Shown piece after piece: positions 48,456-57,637 of a stretch of 64,000 nt of DNA (position 1 is the first letter of the stretch; the number at the start of each line of letters is the position of its first letter). Source of the DNA: Kazachstania africana CBS 2517. Lineage: Eukaryota > Ascomycota > Saccharomycetes > Saccharomycetales > Saccharomycetaceae. Made by a program: the position numbers and the translations under genes. The notes beneath the pieces were generated by a model. It did no database searches. It saw only the letters and a program-made list of their open reading frames with translations, and was not told where the DNA came from. Location: NCBI RefSeq assembly GCF_000304475.1, contig NC_018946.1, positions 310,001 through 374,000 on the forward strand. Direction: 5' to 3'.

Positions 48456-50687
48456 ATGCACGTCTTAATCACTAATGATGACGGTCCATTAAATGACGAT
48501 TTATCTCAATATATTAGAAATTTCGTACAAACTATTCGTAAGTCGAAACCTGATTGGAAAATTACAGTTTGTGTACCACATATACATAGATCATGGTCAG
48601 GTAAAGCTCATTTAGCTGGTAAAAACTTAACAGCTCAATTTCTTTACTCGAAATTGGATGCTACTGATAACTCTTTCTTGGGTCCTTTTACAAAACCACA
48701 ATTACCAAATGATGATTCAAAATTACCTCATGTTATCAATAATGATATCCCCAAGGATGCTATAGAATGGATTCTAATCGATGGTACTCCTGCATCATGT
48801 GCTAATATTGCTCTATATCATCTAAGACATACTAAATTCGATCTTGTCTTATCAGGTCCAAATGTTGGTAGAAATACATCTGCCGCTTACAGTACTTCAA
48901 GTGCCACCATCGGTGCAGCAATGGAATCTGTCATTTCAGGTAGAACAAAGGCAATTGCAATTTCATGGGCTTATTTCGATGGCTTCAAAACCCCATCAGA
49001 AGAAATAATGAAAATCGCTTCAAAAAGATCAATTGATGTGTCACAACACCTTTATGATAATTGGAATTCTGAAACAGATCTTTATTCTATCAATATTCCA
49101 ATTTTCAAAGAACTATCTATGGAAACAAGAGTCTTTTACGCACCAATTTGGGAAAATAGGTGGAATCCAATGTTTGATGGTGCTGTAATTAAAGAGCCCG
49201 ATGCGTTAACGGAAATTGAAGATGCTAATCAATCCTATAGTATTACATTCAATTGGAATCCAGATTTTAAGAAACATCGTAATTCGAAACATTACAAAGT
49301 AAACAATGATTTTGATCCAACTGATTATGTTAAACATATTGCACCTGGAACAGACTCTTATTATATCGAAAAAAAGCAAATTACTGTTACTCCATTAAGG
49401 GCAATCTTTAGATATATCGATCATCTCGTCGGAGAATTGCAACTTGATGACAATAATAATGATTACGAAGGTTTAGTAGCAATCACAATTCCTGAAAATG
49501 ATTACATTTTCAATCCGATTAAATCCTCAGTTAAAAAATATTTACCAAACTATAAAATTGTCAATGAGTTACCCAAATCTGATAGTACTAAAATTTTCCA
49601 ATATGGTGATTATGAGCAATTGGATGTAGATAGATTAGTAAATAATAATGGAAATTATTTTGCGAACTCATACATCTATAGGAAAGCATTAATCAGAAAG
49701 CATTATCTTTTAAATACTATTGAGAACTATGTGGCCAAAAATCCAAGTTCTATATTGAAGAAGGCTTATATGGAGTCATATAATTTAGACTTGGATTATG
49801 CTGAATTCCTTGATGATTCTCTAGATGAAAGTTGGGAGTTAAAGCAAGAATTGGAAAAAGAAGAGAAATGGTGGATAATCAAACCAAGTATGAGCGATAA
49901 AGGACAAGGTATTAGGGTGTTCAAGACAATAGATGATTTACAAGCGATCTTTGATTCCTTTGATGATGACGATGATGATCAAGATTCTGTCGAAGAAACT
50001 GATCAATCTGGTCAATTTATTGATGATAATAAAATTAATATATCTCAGTTGCGTCATTTCATTGTACAGGAATACCTTTCAAATCCATTATTATTACCTT
50101 CTATGAATAACAAAAAATTCCATATTCGTTGTTATATCACTTGTAAAGGTGATTTAGAAGTATTCGTTTATAATAGAATGCTTGCACTATTTGCTCCAAC
50201 ACCATTTGAAAAACTTGACGAGATAGAGTATGACGTTACAAATCTGAATAATCTACAATGTCATTTAACAAATACCTGTCTACAAGCTAAGAATGAAAAT
50301 AAAGGCCTATCAGTAAAAGAATTTGATAATATAGAGGATATCTCTGAAGAAAATAAAGAAAACATCAAAAAGCAAATTCATGAAATTTCTCATGAAATTT
50401 TTAAAGCTGCAGTGACTGTAAATAGAATGAATTTCCAACCGTTACCAAATGCTTTTGAAACATATGGTGTTGATTTCTTAATTGATGACGAATTTAACGT
50501 CAAACTCCTGGAAATAAACGCATATCCTGATTTCAAGCAAACTGGTGATGAATTGAAAGGTTTAATCGACGAGTTGTTCGATAGCACCGTAAAATATGTC
50601 GTTAAACCATTATTGGAAGGCGAGAAAACAATTCAAGAGTCGGAGAACTACGTAAAAGTATTGAACCACACTTCAAACCAATGGTGA
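48456..50687 (+). CDS. PBY1: SurE-tubulin tyrosine ligase-like fusion, P-body protein
   Basis: Pby1 is a P-body-associated protein; its tubulin tyrosine ligase-like (ATP-grasp) half has no confirmed substrate in yeast. Two domains are visible in 743 residues (S. cerevisiae about 753). An N-terminal SurE-type nucleotidase/phosphatase fold (1-330) opens with MHVLITNDDGPLNDD, the metal-binding NDDG, and includes LVLSGPNVGRNTSAAYSTSSATIGAAMES. A TTL domain (about 380-740) has KPSMSDKGQGIRVF near 475-488, the ATP-binding loop, then IVQEYLSNPLLLPS, the FHIRCYI strand and LLEINAYPDF near 684-693, the metal-binding E-x-N. An acidic insert DDDDDDQDSVEE splits the ATP-grasp fold. Both domains look intact. 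Confidence 0.94.
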   Translation: MHVLITNDDGPLNDDLSQYIRNFVQTIRKSKPDWKITVCVPHIHRSWSGKAHLAGKNLTAQFLYSKLDATDNSFLGPFTKPQLPNDDSKLPHVINNDIPKDAIEWILIDGTPASCANIALYHLRHTKFDLVLSGPNVGRNTSAAYSTSSATIGAAMESVISGRTKAIAISWAYFDGFKTPSEEIMKIASKRSIDVSQHLYDNWNSETDLYSINIPIFKELSMETRVFYAPIWENRWNPMFDGAVIKEPDALTEIEDANQSYSITFNWNPDFKKHRNSKHYKVNNDFDPTDYVKHIAPGTDSYYIEKKQITVTPLRAIFRYIDHLVGELQLDDNNNDYEGLVAITIPENDYIFNPIKSSVKKYLPNYKIVNELPKSDSTKIFQYGDYEQLDVDRLVNNNGNYFANSYIYRKALIRKHYLLNTIENYVAKNPSSILKKAYMESYNLDLDYAEFLDDSLDESWELKQELEKEEKWWIIKPSMSDKGQGIRVFKTIDDLQAIFDSFDDDDDDQDSVEETDQSGQFIDDNKINISQLRHFIVQEYLSNPLLLPSMNNKKFHIRCYITCKGDLEVFVYNRMLALFAPTPFEKLDEIEYDVTNLNNLQCHLTNTCLQAKNENKGLSVKEFDNIEDISEENKENIKKQIHEISHEIFKAAVTVNRMNFQPLPNAFETYGVDFLIDDEFNVKLLEINAYPDFKQTGDELKGLIDELFDSTVKYVVKPLLEGEKTIQESENYVKVLNHTSNQW

Positions 50688-50791
50688 AAAAGTGCCAATA
50701 TATACAATAAATATAATTTAATACATAAGTCTTTCAAAAATGTAAAAAAGAAATATTTGAAATATTACTTATAATAATTTCATGTAATAAA

Positions 50792-51859
50792 TCACTCTTC
50801 AAGAATTTCATTTCCTTCTTCATCTTGCATTGTCTTATTTGTTGTTGCACTAATCAAACCTCTTTTAACCACATGTAGTGCACTAGGTACTGTTACATCA
50901 TCATCTTGAATACCCACGTACTCTTTACTCCAACTCAAAATCCTTTCTCGTATTCTCATGGTCTTATCAAGAAATAAGCTGATTTTTTTTAGGTTCCTTA
51001 TAAATTCTTGATTTCTTTGCAAAGCAATCTGTGCCATTTGCCTCGTAATTTCCATTTGTTCTGTGGCCGTACTGGATTCAATACTATCATGCATCAATTT
51101 TTTCAAACCGGTTGACTTATCCATCTTGGGTAGTGCAAAAAATGGATCATCATCTTCTGCATCCACTGCATCATCTTTCTCCCCTTCCATAGTCAGGTCT
51201 TCATCATTTTCTTCATCAGGTAATTTCAAATTGTGATCATAATTGTCTAATCCTAAATTCTTTTCCAGTAGGGGTTCAGGTGAATCACCAAGGAATATAT
51301 CCAGCAACCTGGAGTATCTATTACCCGATAACTGTTCCTTTTCTATCATCAGTATTATCTGTAACGAGAGCTTATCAATTATCGGGTTGACGAAGGGCCT
51401 ATTAATATTAGGACGTTTGATAATGTCACTGAGGGAACCTATTGGAACTAACAAGTCTCGCACATTGACCAATTTATGCAAATCGTAATAGTCCTCTTCG
51501 TCGCTATCATCACTGCTATTGTCCGTAGTAGCATTTTCAGTGTTTCTTTTCTTGGAAGTTTCAAATCTTTGAAGAAGGTTATGTTCTGAGCCGTTGTAAA
51601 ATACAACATCTTCAAGCAAAGACTTCGAATTCAAAGTTTCTCTACTTATCAACTCTGAACCTTGATACAGCTTTGTCCCTCTATTTGATGACATCCCCAC
51701 TGCACTGGGGAAGATGATGCGTCCATCATTTGATCTCTTCAAAGGTCTGAAATTGCCTGCTCTTTGCTTGATTATTCGTTTCGTGAAATTTCTGATACAT
51801 TCCAGTTCATTAGGCTCCTCTTCATGAGCCCCATTTCTCAGTGGAGCAGAATCAGTCAT
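50792..51859 (-). CDS. RXT2: Rpd3L histone deacetylase complex subunit
   Basis: Rxt2 is a structural subunit of the large Rpd3 histone deacetylase complex in the nucleus. The ATG at 51859 (MTDSAPLRNGAHEEEPNELE) is chosen; the longer frame to 51931 starts at TTG. The 355 residues (S. cerevisiae about 430) show the RXT2 N-terminal domain: ECIRNFTKRIIKQRAGNFRPLKRSNDGRIIF, then GMSSNRGTKLYQGSELISRETL and VVFYNGSEH. Two acidic low-complexity stretches (SSDDSDEEDYYD; DEENDEDLTMEGEKDDAVDAEDDDP) and a helical region near the C-terminus (TEQMEITRQMAQIALQRNQEFIRNLKKISLFLDKTMRIRERILSW) follow. Convergent with PBY1, matching YBR094W-YBR095C. Confidence 0.88.
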   Translation of the reverse strand: MTDSAPLRNGAHEEEPNELECIRNFTKRIIKQRAGNFRPLKRSNDGRIIFPSAVGMSSNRGTKLYQGSELISRETLNSKSLLEDVVFYNGSEHNLLQRFETSKKRNTENATTDNSSDDSDEEDYYDLHKLVNVRDLLVPIGSLSDIIKRPNINRPFVNPIIDKLSLQIILMIEKEQLSGNRYSRLLDIFLGDSPEPLLEKNLGLDNYDHNLKLPDEENDEDLTMEGEKDDAVDAEDDDPFFALPKMDKSTGLKKLMHDSIESSTATEQMEITRQMAQIALQRNQEFIRNLKKISLFLDKTMRIRERILSWSKEYVGIQDDDVTVPSALHVVKRGLISATTNKTMQDEEGNEILEE

Positions 51860-52357
51860 TATGCTCGTATCGTTAGAGTTCTTGGAAAGTTGTTGCAGTA
51901 TTTGCTCAAATATCAAAGGATAATTTTTCAATTTCTATCTCTTATTTTTTACGGAATAAGTAAACTTACATATTGAATAAAAGAGTGTTACGAAGCAAGG
52001 CTGCCGATGGGCAAGAAAGTCAGAGTATGCAGTTGTGAGTGTGAGATTGGGATGCGTTTTATGATGTGTTTTACGCCTGACGCTGTGCTCCATTAGTATC
52101 TGGATGGACGGTAAAGATCTAAAAGCAACCACACATATTAACGTGGAGATAGATCAACTCTGATGGACAAGAAGACAGCCCTCTGAAACAAGGATCGTCG
52201 TGATCTTCTGTTTGATGGTAATGCAAATGGCCCTTAATGTTTGGTAAACCGAAGTTCTTCATTGAGAACTTCGAGAAAAAAACATGGCAAGTTAGTACTG
52301 TGATAGCTAACATCTTCACATATACAACGCGTCCAATTGAGTACAGGAAATCGCGCC
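51860..52357. other. Intergenic: RXT2/YBR096W divergent promoter
   Basis: No gene. An MCB core ACGCGT (52327-52332) lies 26 bp before the YBR096W-type ATG. Confidence 0.5.
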
Positions 52358-53044
52358 ATGCTAGCCACCGTTTGCAAATATCTAGTTGGACTGTTCCTGC
52401 TCTCCTCTTATAAGTCGCTTCCTGGGGCTTACTTTGTCAGATTCTACTATTCGCCAATAAAATATGCATTGCTGCCAGTCTTCACTGGTTATGATACAAA
52501 GAATATTAAGACTTTGCAAAATGATAAATTTGGCGTATTTAGAGCAAATAAATACACTACGTATGCTTCACCGTTTGAATGTGACTTCTATTTCCACAAA
52601 AGTAATAGTACCTATTTCGCTGAATTGGATGTCAATAGAGGCGGATTAATGTGTAAAATTTTCCAGAAATTGTTCTTAACATCGAAACATTATCCATTTA
52701 TTCCCGTAGCCAACGTCTTCATGAATTTCTTAAAAGAGATTAAACCATTCGAGAAATACGATATTTCATCTCATATCTTTTGTTGGGATCAAAAATGGCT
52801 TTATATCATGAGTAGATTCACTAGGACGAATGACAAGACGCTTTTCTCAATTGCCATCACCAAGTATGTTCTAAAAGATGGAAGAAAGACTATTAATCCA
52901 AGAGATGCAATGAAAGCTTGCGGCATCTACAATGAAGAAGTTGAGAAGATCTCTCAAGAAAACCTCGTTCTATTAACTGAAAAGTCGGGCTTCCACGACA
53001 CTGCAGTCCTTGAGAGTGTGGAACACAACTATGGTGACATCTAG
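52358..53044 (+). CDS. YBR096W ortholog, thioesterase-like ER protein
   Basis: Ortholog of YBR096W, a protein of unknown role that localises to the ER in S. cerevisiae and resembles the hot-dog-fold THEM6 family. The ATG at 52358 gives 228 residues; the upstream in-frame codon is TTG. An N-terminal hydrophobic segment (about 4-18, TVCKYLVGLFLLSSY) probably anchors it in the membrane. The body contains the family signature ASPFECDFYFHKSNSTYFAELDVNRGGLMCKIFQKLF (about 65-101), with the D-x-x-R-G motif analogous to the catalytic loop region of 4-hydroxybenzoyl-CoA-type thioesterases. Later elements are SSHIFCWDQKWLYIMSRFTR and INPRDAMKACGIYN. Whether it hydrolyses an acyl-CoA is not known. Confidence 0.88.
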   Translation: MLATVCKYLVGLFLLSSYKSLPGAYFVRFYYSPIKYALLPVFTGYDTKNIKTLQNDKFGVFRANKYTTYASPFECDFYFHKSNSTYFAELDVNRGGLMCKIFQKLFLTSKHYPFIPVANVFMNFLKEIKPFEKYDISSHIFCWDQKWLYIMSRFTRTNDKTLFSIAITKYVLKDGRKTINPRDAMKACGIYNEEVEKISQENLVLLTEKSGFHDTAVLESVEHNYGDI

Positions 53045-53199
53045 ATAAGTTTCTATTAAATCTCGAGTATATATATACATGTATGTATAGTTATAAGCTT
53101 CATCTATAAGGGCGATTCGATAGGGAAAAAAATCGATTCTTTTATTATTAAACCATATATAATGACAGAGAGAAAAAGCCCTCGCTAACTAGTTTTGCT

Positions 53200-56100
53200 A
53201 TGGGTACGCAACTGTCATTACTGGCGCAAACGACACCATCCATTGGTATTTCCTCGTATATCGATGTCTTAGAAGAAGTCCATTACATTTCACAGTTAAA
53301 TTCTTCAAAATTTTTGAAAACATGTAAAGCGCTAGATCCTAATGGTGAAATCATCATTAAAGTGTTTATTAAACCTACTGAGGATTACAAGCTAGACGGA
53401 GTATTAGATTTAGTCAACTCAGAGGCATTACTGCTCAGTCAATTGCCAAATGTTTTGAATTACAGTAAAGTTATTGAATCGAACAGAGCTGTTTATTTGA
53501 TACGACAACATTTGCATAGAAGTTTATACGAAAGACTCAGCTCTAGACCATATTTGCAACTCATAGAGCAGAAATTTATTGCATTCCAATTATTAAATTG
53601 TCTGAAAGACATCCACAGTCTCAACGTGACACATGGTGATATAAAAACTGAAAATATCCTGGTGAACAGCTGGTCTTGGGTGAGTCTATCAGACTTTGCC
53701 TCTCAAATTAAACCTGTTTACTTACCGGAAGATAATCCCGGTGAATACTCATTTTATTTTGATACTTCCAAGAGAAGAATATGTTACGTTGCGCCTGAAA
53801 GATTTGATTCAAAACTAAATGAATTACAGAAAAGTAAAAGATTTAAAGTAACGAAAGAGATGGATATATTTTCAATGGGTTGTTGTATTGCAGAGCTTTT
53901 CGCAGAGGATGATCCTATTTTCAATTTATCTCAATTATTCAAATATAAAGCTGGCGATTATAAAATCATAGAATATTTAGATGCACATTTCGAATCTGAT
54001 GAAATGAAAAATTTAATAAGGGATATGGTTGATTTAAATCCTAAGAAAAGATTAACTGCGTCACAATTATTGGATAAGTATCGTGGTAATTTTTTCCCCG
54101 ATTACTTCTATTCATTCACTTACGATTATTTGAGAACCCTGGCCAGTTTAGGCACAAATATCCCGAGTGCAGGTAATATATGCGTTCATACTACCCTCAA
54201 AGAAAATGTTACAGTTCTTGACGAGGCTATTACAAAGATATATAATGACTTCCCAAAGATATGTGGGTCATTAGAGCTTCCTTTAATTGAGTCAAGAAAT
54301 GACACTGAGAGAGATCAAAAATTATTTGTTACTCCTGAAATTCATCTCTTAAATAATTATTCCCTAAAGTTACAGCCATTTCAAAATCATTCAAAAGTTC
54401 AAGCTGTTAATAAAGAATGTATGATTTTCTTGACTTCTTATTTATGTCATGCGCTGAGAAATATAAGGACTAATGATTCCAAAATAAAATGTCTCGAATT
54501 ATTGACTTGTTTATCTCAATTTGTATCCGATAAAAACAAATTAAACAGAATTGTACCATATTTACTAACTTATTTTGAAGCTACTGGAAACGCTAATGCA
54601 CAGGCACTTAGTGTACAATGTCTATGTCAAGTACTTACTGTTATTGAAGAAGTAGATCAGTTGAATGAAAATATATTCATTGACTATTTACTGCCTCAAT
54701 TGAAGAAGCTCCTAATTCGTTGTAGAAACGAACCGTATGTTCGTATTGTTGTAGCGAACTGTTTAGGAAATTTAGTAGAAATTGCTGGGAAATTTCAGGA
54801 GCTATCCTTATATAGCAGTGCAACAAATGAACAAGATAGACTATATCTCCAAAATGGAGCCGATGACAAGAGAAGATATATAAAGAGACTATCAAATATT
54901 GTCGATAAACTAGTTGTGAGCTTACTAACAGATAATGAAGTTTGGGTAAAAATAGCATTGCTGGACAATATCCTGCCACTGTGTAAATTTTTTGGTAAAG
55001 AAAGAACAAATGACATTATTTTGAGTCATTTGATTACATATTTGAATGACAAAAATCCATTTTTAAGAATGGTATTGGTGGAGGTGCTTCCAGCAATTGC
55101 GATTTTACTCGGTCCAATCACCTTGCAACAGTACATATTACCACTACTGATCCAAACATTAACGGATACAGAAGAGGCTGTTGTCACTGCAGTCCTACAA
55201 AGTATCAAAGATCTTTGTAAAACTGGTCTAATCGAGACACAGGTATCTTATGACATAGCAATGGTGATCTCTCCTTTAATTTTACATCCAAACTATTCGA
55301 TAAGACAAATGACACTCATGATTATCTACGAAATATCGCAAAAACTCACTAAAGCTGAAATTTATTGTTCTCTATACCCAATTATTAAAGAATTTTTTGA
55401 TTTTGATGTTGTTTTCACTTTGGAAGTCCTTTTGTCCTCAGCCAAAAAGCCCATTTCCCGAACGATACTTAATCTTCTTTGTAGTTGGTCTTCAAGAGCT
55501 TCAAATTCTTTATTTTGGCAGCAAATACCAAACAAGCACGTTGATTCCGTTGGAAATACTCAGATCAACTTTATTTCGAAAGATTATTCGTCAAGAAGTT
55601 ATGGCTTCAACAATACAAATAGCCTTCTTTCAAAGGCATCTACAAATGTCCCCCAACTTTTCAATAAACAAGAAGTGCCTTTAACCACTGAAGATAAAAT
55701 ATGGATTGAGAAATTTAAGACTGTCGGATTGGCAGATGTAGATTTATGGAAAATTACGGCTCTAAGAGCATATGTAACCAGAATAACAACTAACCCAAGG
55801 AGAAGGCCAGATACGTCATTTTCTATCGATGGTAATGATAAAAATCAGCTCTCTTTAAGCACATTTAACATTCTACCAAGGACAGTCTTTTTTGAAATAG
55901 ATTTTGTGGAAGAGAGAACTCAACAATCAATCGATAATTCAAATATGGATAAGGCTAAAGCTAACAAAAAAATGTTTGGACTCCCTCCAGTCACGGCTTT
56001 GCATGGCTCTCTAATTTTCAAGGCAAAGTCGATGGCAACCACCATACAAAATCTCAAGAATGTTTATGTTCAATTAGAGCCGTCACTTTCGCATAAAGGC

Positions 56101-57459
56101 TCACTAAATCATATCAAAGAAGGAGTACCTTTCGAAAAACGAGAATTTATTGTACGAAATAGCTATGAAGGAGATAACGACACTATAAAACATTTCTTAA
56201 ATAACGTAGAAATTTTTCCAACTTTGAAAGAATATAAAGAGTTTGGTACAGTCACTACGGCAATGAAAGATACCGATATACTCAAAAACATTAGGGGGCA
56301 TTTAATAGGGAATCTTACCAAGAATTCAAGAAATGTTCTTACAAATGTCATAACTTCATTTCATGATAGGCCTTTTCTTATTAGTGCAACTATTCAAGGA
56401 ACAGTCAGTATTTGGGACGTTAAATGCATTGTTCAAGGATTACAATTTGATCCAAATATCACTCACGACTGTCAATCTCCAATAACTGATATCGTAATGA
56501 TCCCAGGTTACGACACTTTTGCCATTACGTTGAAGGACGGGAGTGTTCTCGCTATGAGAGTATCCTATAGCGCTATAGATGGAAAGAGAAAATATACTCA
56601 TCTTCAACCGATAAGAAAGATGAATATAAATGCCAAATTACCAGACACATCAATTGAGGATTACATTACCAAGATTAAAACATTCATTACGGATGATAAG
56701 TCCCTCCTTATTGGTCTAACAAGCTTATCAAACATATTATTAATTGACTTACGTTATATGGAAATTATCAACACAATTCAGAATCCAATGTCACATGGGG
56801 CAATTACATCTTTCACCATTGATGAAGAGAGTTATACCCTGATTTTGGGAACAACCAAAGGAATCGTTGACGTTTGGGACTTGAGGTTCAAGATACTGAT
56901 CAATTCCTGGGCATTTGGCGACAATATTCCTATTTTAGACATTCATATATGTCCTTACCTTTCAAAAAATTGTGTTCTCGTTATGGGAGGGTCATCAGAG
57001 GCACCTATAACAATTTGGAATTTTGCAAAAATTCAATGTAGAAACGCAATTATCTTTTCTGATAAACAGCCTTCAGCTGATGTCTTCTCTCCTTTGAAGA
57101 AGAAATTATGTGATATCCAATATTCTGCTGTACATAAACAACGAGTATCTGCAGTGTATGTAAATGGCCACACTGCACTTGTGGCAGACCAAGAAACCAG
57201 TGATTTATTCATGGTTGATTTAAAATCCTTATCAAAATCAAGAGTACTAATAAACTCGAGCCACATGAACTATTCTTTTGCTACGGTTCAAGCTACTGCT
57301 AATATGTCTTTTTTGCTCATTAAAAATGTCTCTTCGGGCGTGAATCAGTTGGCAAAGGCGCAAAATAACAACATTAACACACTAACTGCGGCAAGAGTTG
57401 ATGATAAATCCGTCATATTTGCAGCAGATAGTGTGGGTATGATCAAAATCTTCGAGTAG
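53200..57459 (+). CDS. VPS15: Vps15, regulatory protein kinase of the Vps34 PI3-kinase
   Basis: Vps15 is the myristoylated scaffold that activates Vps34 phosphatidylinositol 3-kinase in vacuolar sorting and autophagy. The 1419 residues (S. cerevisiae about 1454) start MGTQLSL, an N-myristoylation signal. The protein kinase domain (about 25-310) has VFIKP as the ATP-Lys strand and HGDIKTEN (about 146-153). The usual DFG reads DFA (in SDFASQ); S. cerevisiae Vps15 also has DFA here, so this is a family trait. HEAT repeats fill about 400-770, with ERTNDIILSHLITYLNDKNPFLRM conserved. A C-terminal WD40 propeller (about 1060-1419) includes ILGTTKGIVDVWDLRFKIL and ends GMIKIFE. Tandem with YBR096W and MMS4, as in YBR096W-YBR098W. 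Confidence 0.96.
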   Translation: MGTQLSLLAQTTPSIGISSYIDVLEEVHYISQLNSSKFLKTCKALDPNGEIIIKVFIKPTEDYKLDGVLDLVNSEALLLSQLPNVLNYSKVIESNRAVYLIRQHLHRSLYERLSSRPYLQLIEQKFIAFQLLNCLKDIHSLNVTHGDIKTENILVNSWSWVSLSDFASQIKPVYLPEDNPGEYSFYFDTSKRRICYVAPERFDSKLNELQKSKRFKVTKEMDIFSMGCCIAELFAEDDPIFNLSQLFKYKAGDYKIIEYLDAHFESDEMKNLIRDMVDLNPKKRLTASQLLDKYRGNFFPDYFYSFTYDYLRTLASLGTNIPSAGNICVHTTLKENVTVLDEAITKIYNDFPKICGSLELPLIESRNDTERDQKLFVTPEIHLLNNYSLKLQPFQNHSKVQAVNKECMIFLTSYLCHALRNIRTNDSKIKCLELLTCLSQFVSDKNKLNRIVPYLLTYFEATGNANAQALSVQCLCQVLTVIEEVDQLNENIFIDYLLPQLKKLLIRCRNEPYVRIVVANCLGNLVEIAGKFQELSLYSSATNEQDRLYLQNGADDKRRYIKRLSNIVDKLVVSLLTDNEVWVKIALLDNILPLCKFFGKERTNDIILSHLITYLNDKNPFLRMVLVEVLPAIAILLGPITLQQYILPLLIQTLTDTEEAVVTAVLQSIKDLCKTGLIETQVSYDIAMVISPLILHPNYSIRQMTLMIIYEISQKLTKAEIYCSLYPIIKEFFDFDVVFTLEVLLSSAKKPISRTILNLLCSWSSRASNSLFWQQIPNKHVDSVGNTQINFISKDYSSRSYGFNNTNSLLSKASTNVPQLFNKQEVPLTTEDKIWIEKFKTVGLADVDLWKITALRAYVTRITTNPRRRPDTSFSIDGNDKNQLSLSTFNILPRTVFFEIDFVEERTQQSIDNSNMDKAKANKKMFGLPPVTALHGSLIFKAKSMATTIQNLKNVYVQLEPSLSHKGSLNHIKEGVPFEKREFIVRNSYEGDNDTIKHFLNNVEIFPTLKEYKEFGTVTTAMKDTDILKNIRGHLIGNLTKNSRNVLTNVITSFHDRPFLISATIQGTVSIWDVKCIVQGLQFDPNITHDCQSPITDIVMIPGYDTFAITLKDGSVLAMRVSYSAIDGKRKYTHLQPIRKMNINAKLPDTSIEDYITKIKTFITDDKSLLIGLTSLSNILLIDLRYMEIINTIQNPMSHGAITSFTIDEESYTLILGTTKGIVDVWDLRFKILINSWAFGDNIPILDIHICPYLSKNCVLVMGGSSEAPITIWNFAKIQCRNAIIFSDKQPSADVFSPLKKKLCDIQYSAVHKQRVSAVYVNGHTALVADQETSDLFMVDLKSLSKSRVLINSSHMNYSFATVQATANMSFLLIKNVSSGVNQLAKAQNNNINTLTAARVDDKSVIFAADSVGMIKIFE

Positions 57460-57555
57460 GCGATACATATACTTTAAATAGAGATTTTATATGCATTTCT
57501 GATGAAAGCCCGCTTTATTTTTCACTTACAAGGTTTTAGATATTGTTGACGCGGT

Positions 57556-57561
57556 ACGCGT
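57556..57561. promoter_or_regulatory. MCB element (ACGCGT) of MMS4
   Basis: ACGCGT lies 77-82 bp upstream of the MMS4 ATG at 57638 and is preceded by a partial copy (GACGCGG, 57549-57554, allowing one base of register). It is consistent with MBF-driven G1/S transcription of a DNA-repair gene. Confidence 0.6.
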
Positions 57562-57637
57562 TTCTCGAGTATAATCTCAGAAAACTATGACTTATTAAAA
57601 GCCAAAACAAGAGGATATTTTGGATGATGTTAGTGGC

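Noticed and set aside
51932..52320. Branch-like TACTAAC on the minus strand at about 52286 upstream of RXT2
   Set aside because: The only upstream GTAT-type donor would leave an intron far too short, and the RXT2 domain is complete from the ATG at 51859.
53692..53709. DFA instead of DFG in Vps15 as a novel loss of kinase function
   Set aside because: As I recall, the S. cerevisiae protein has the same DFA, so it is a family feature.
57620..57637. Six extra codons at the start of MMS4
   Set aside because: They begin with TTG. The ATG at 57638 aligns with the known Mms4 N-terminus.
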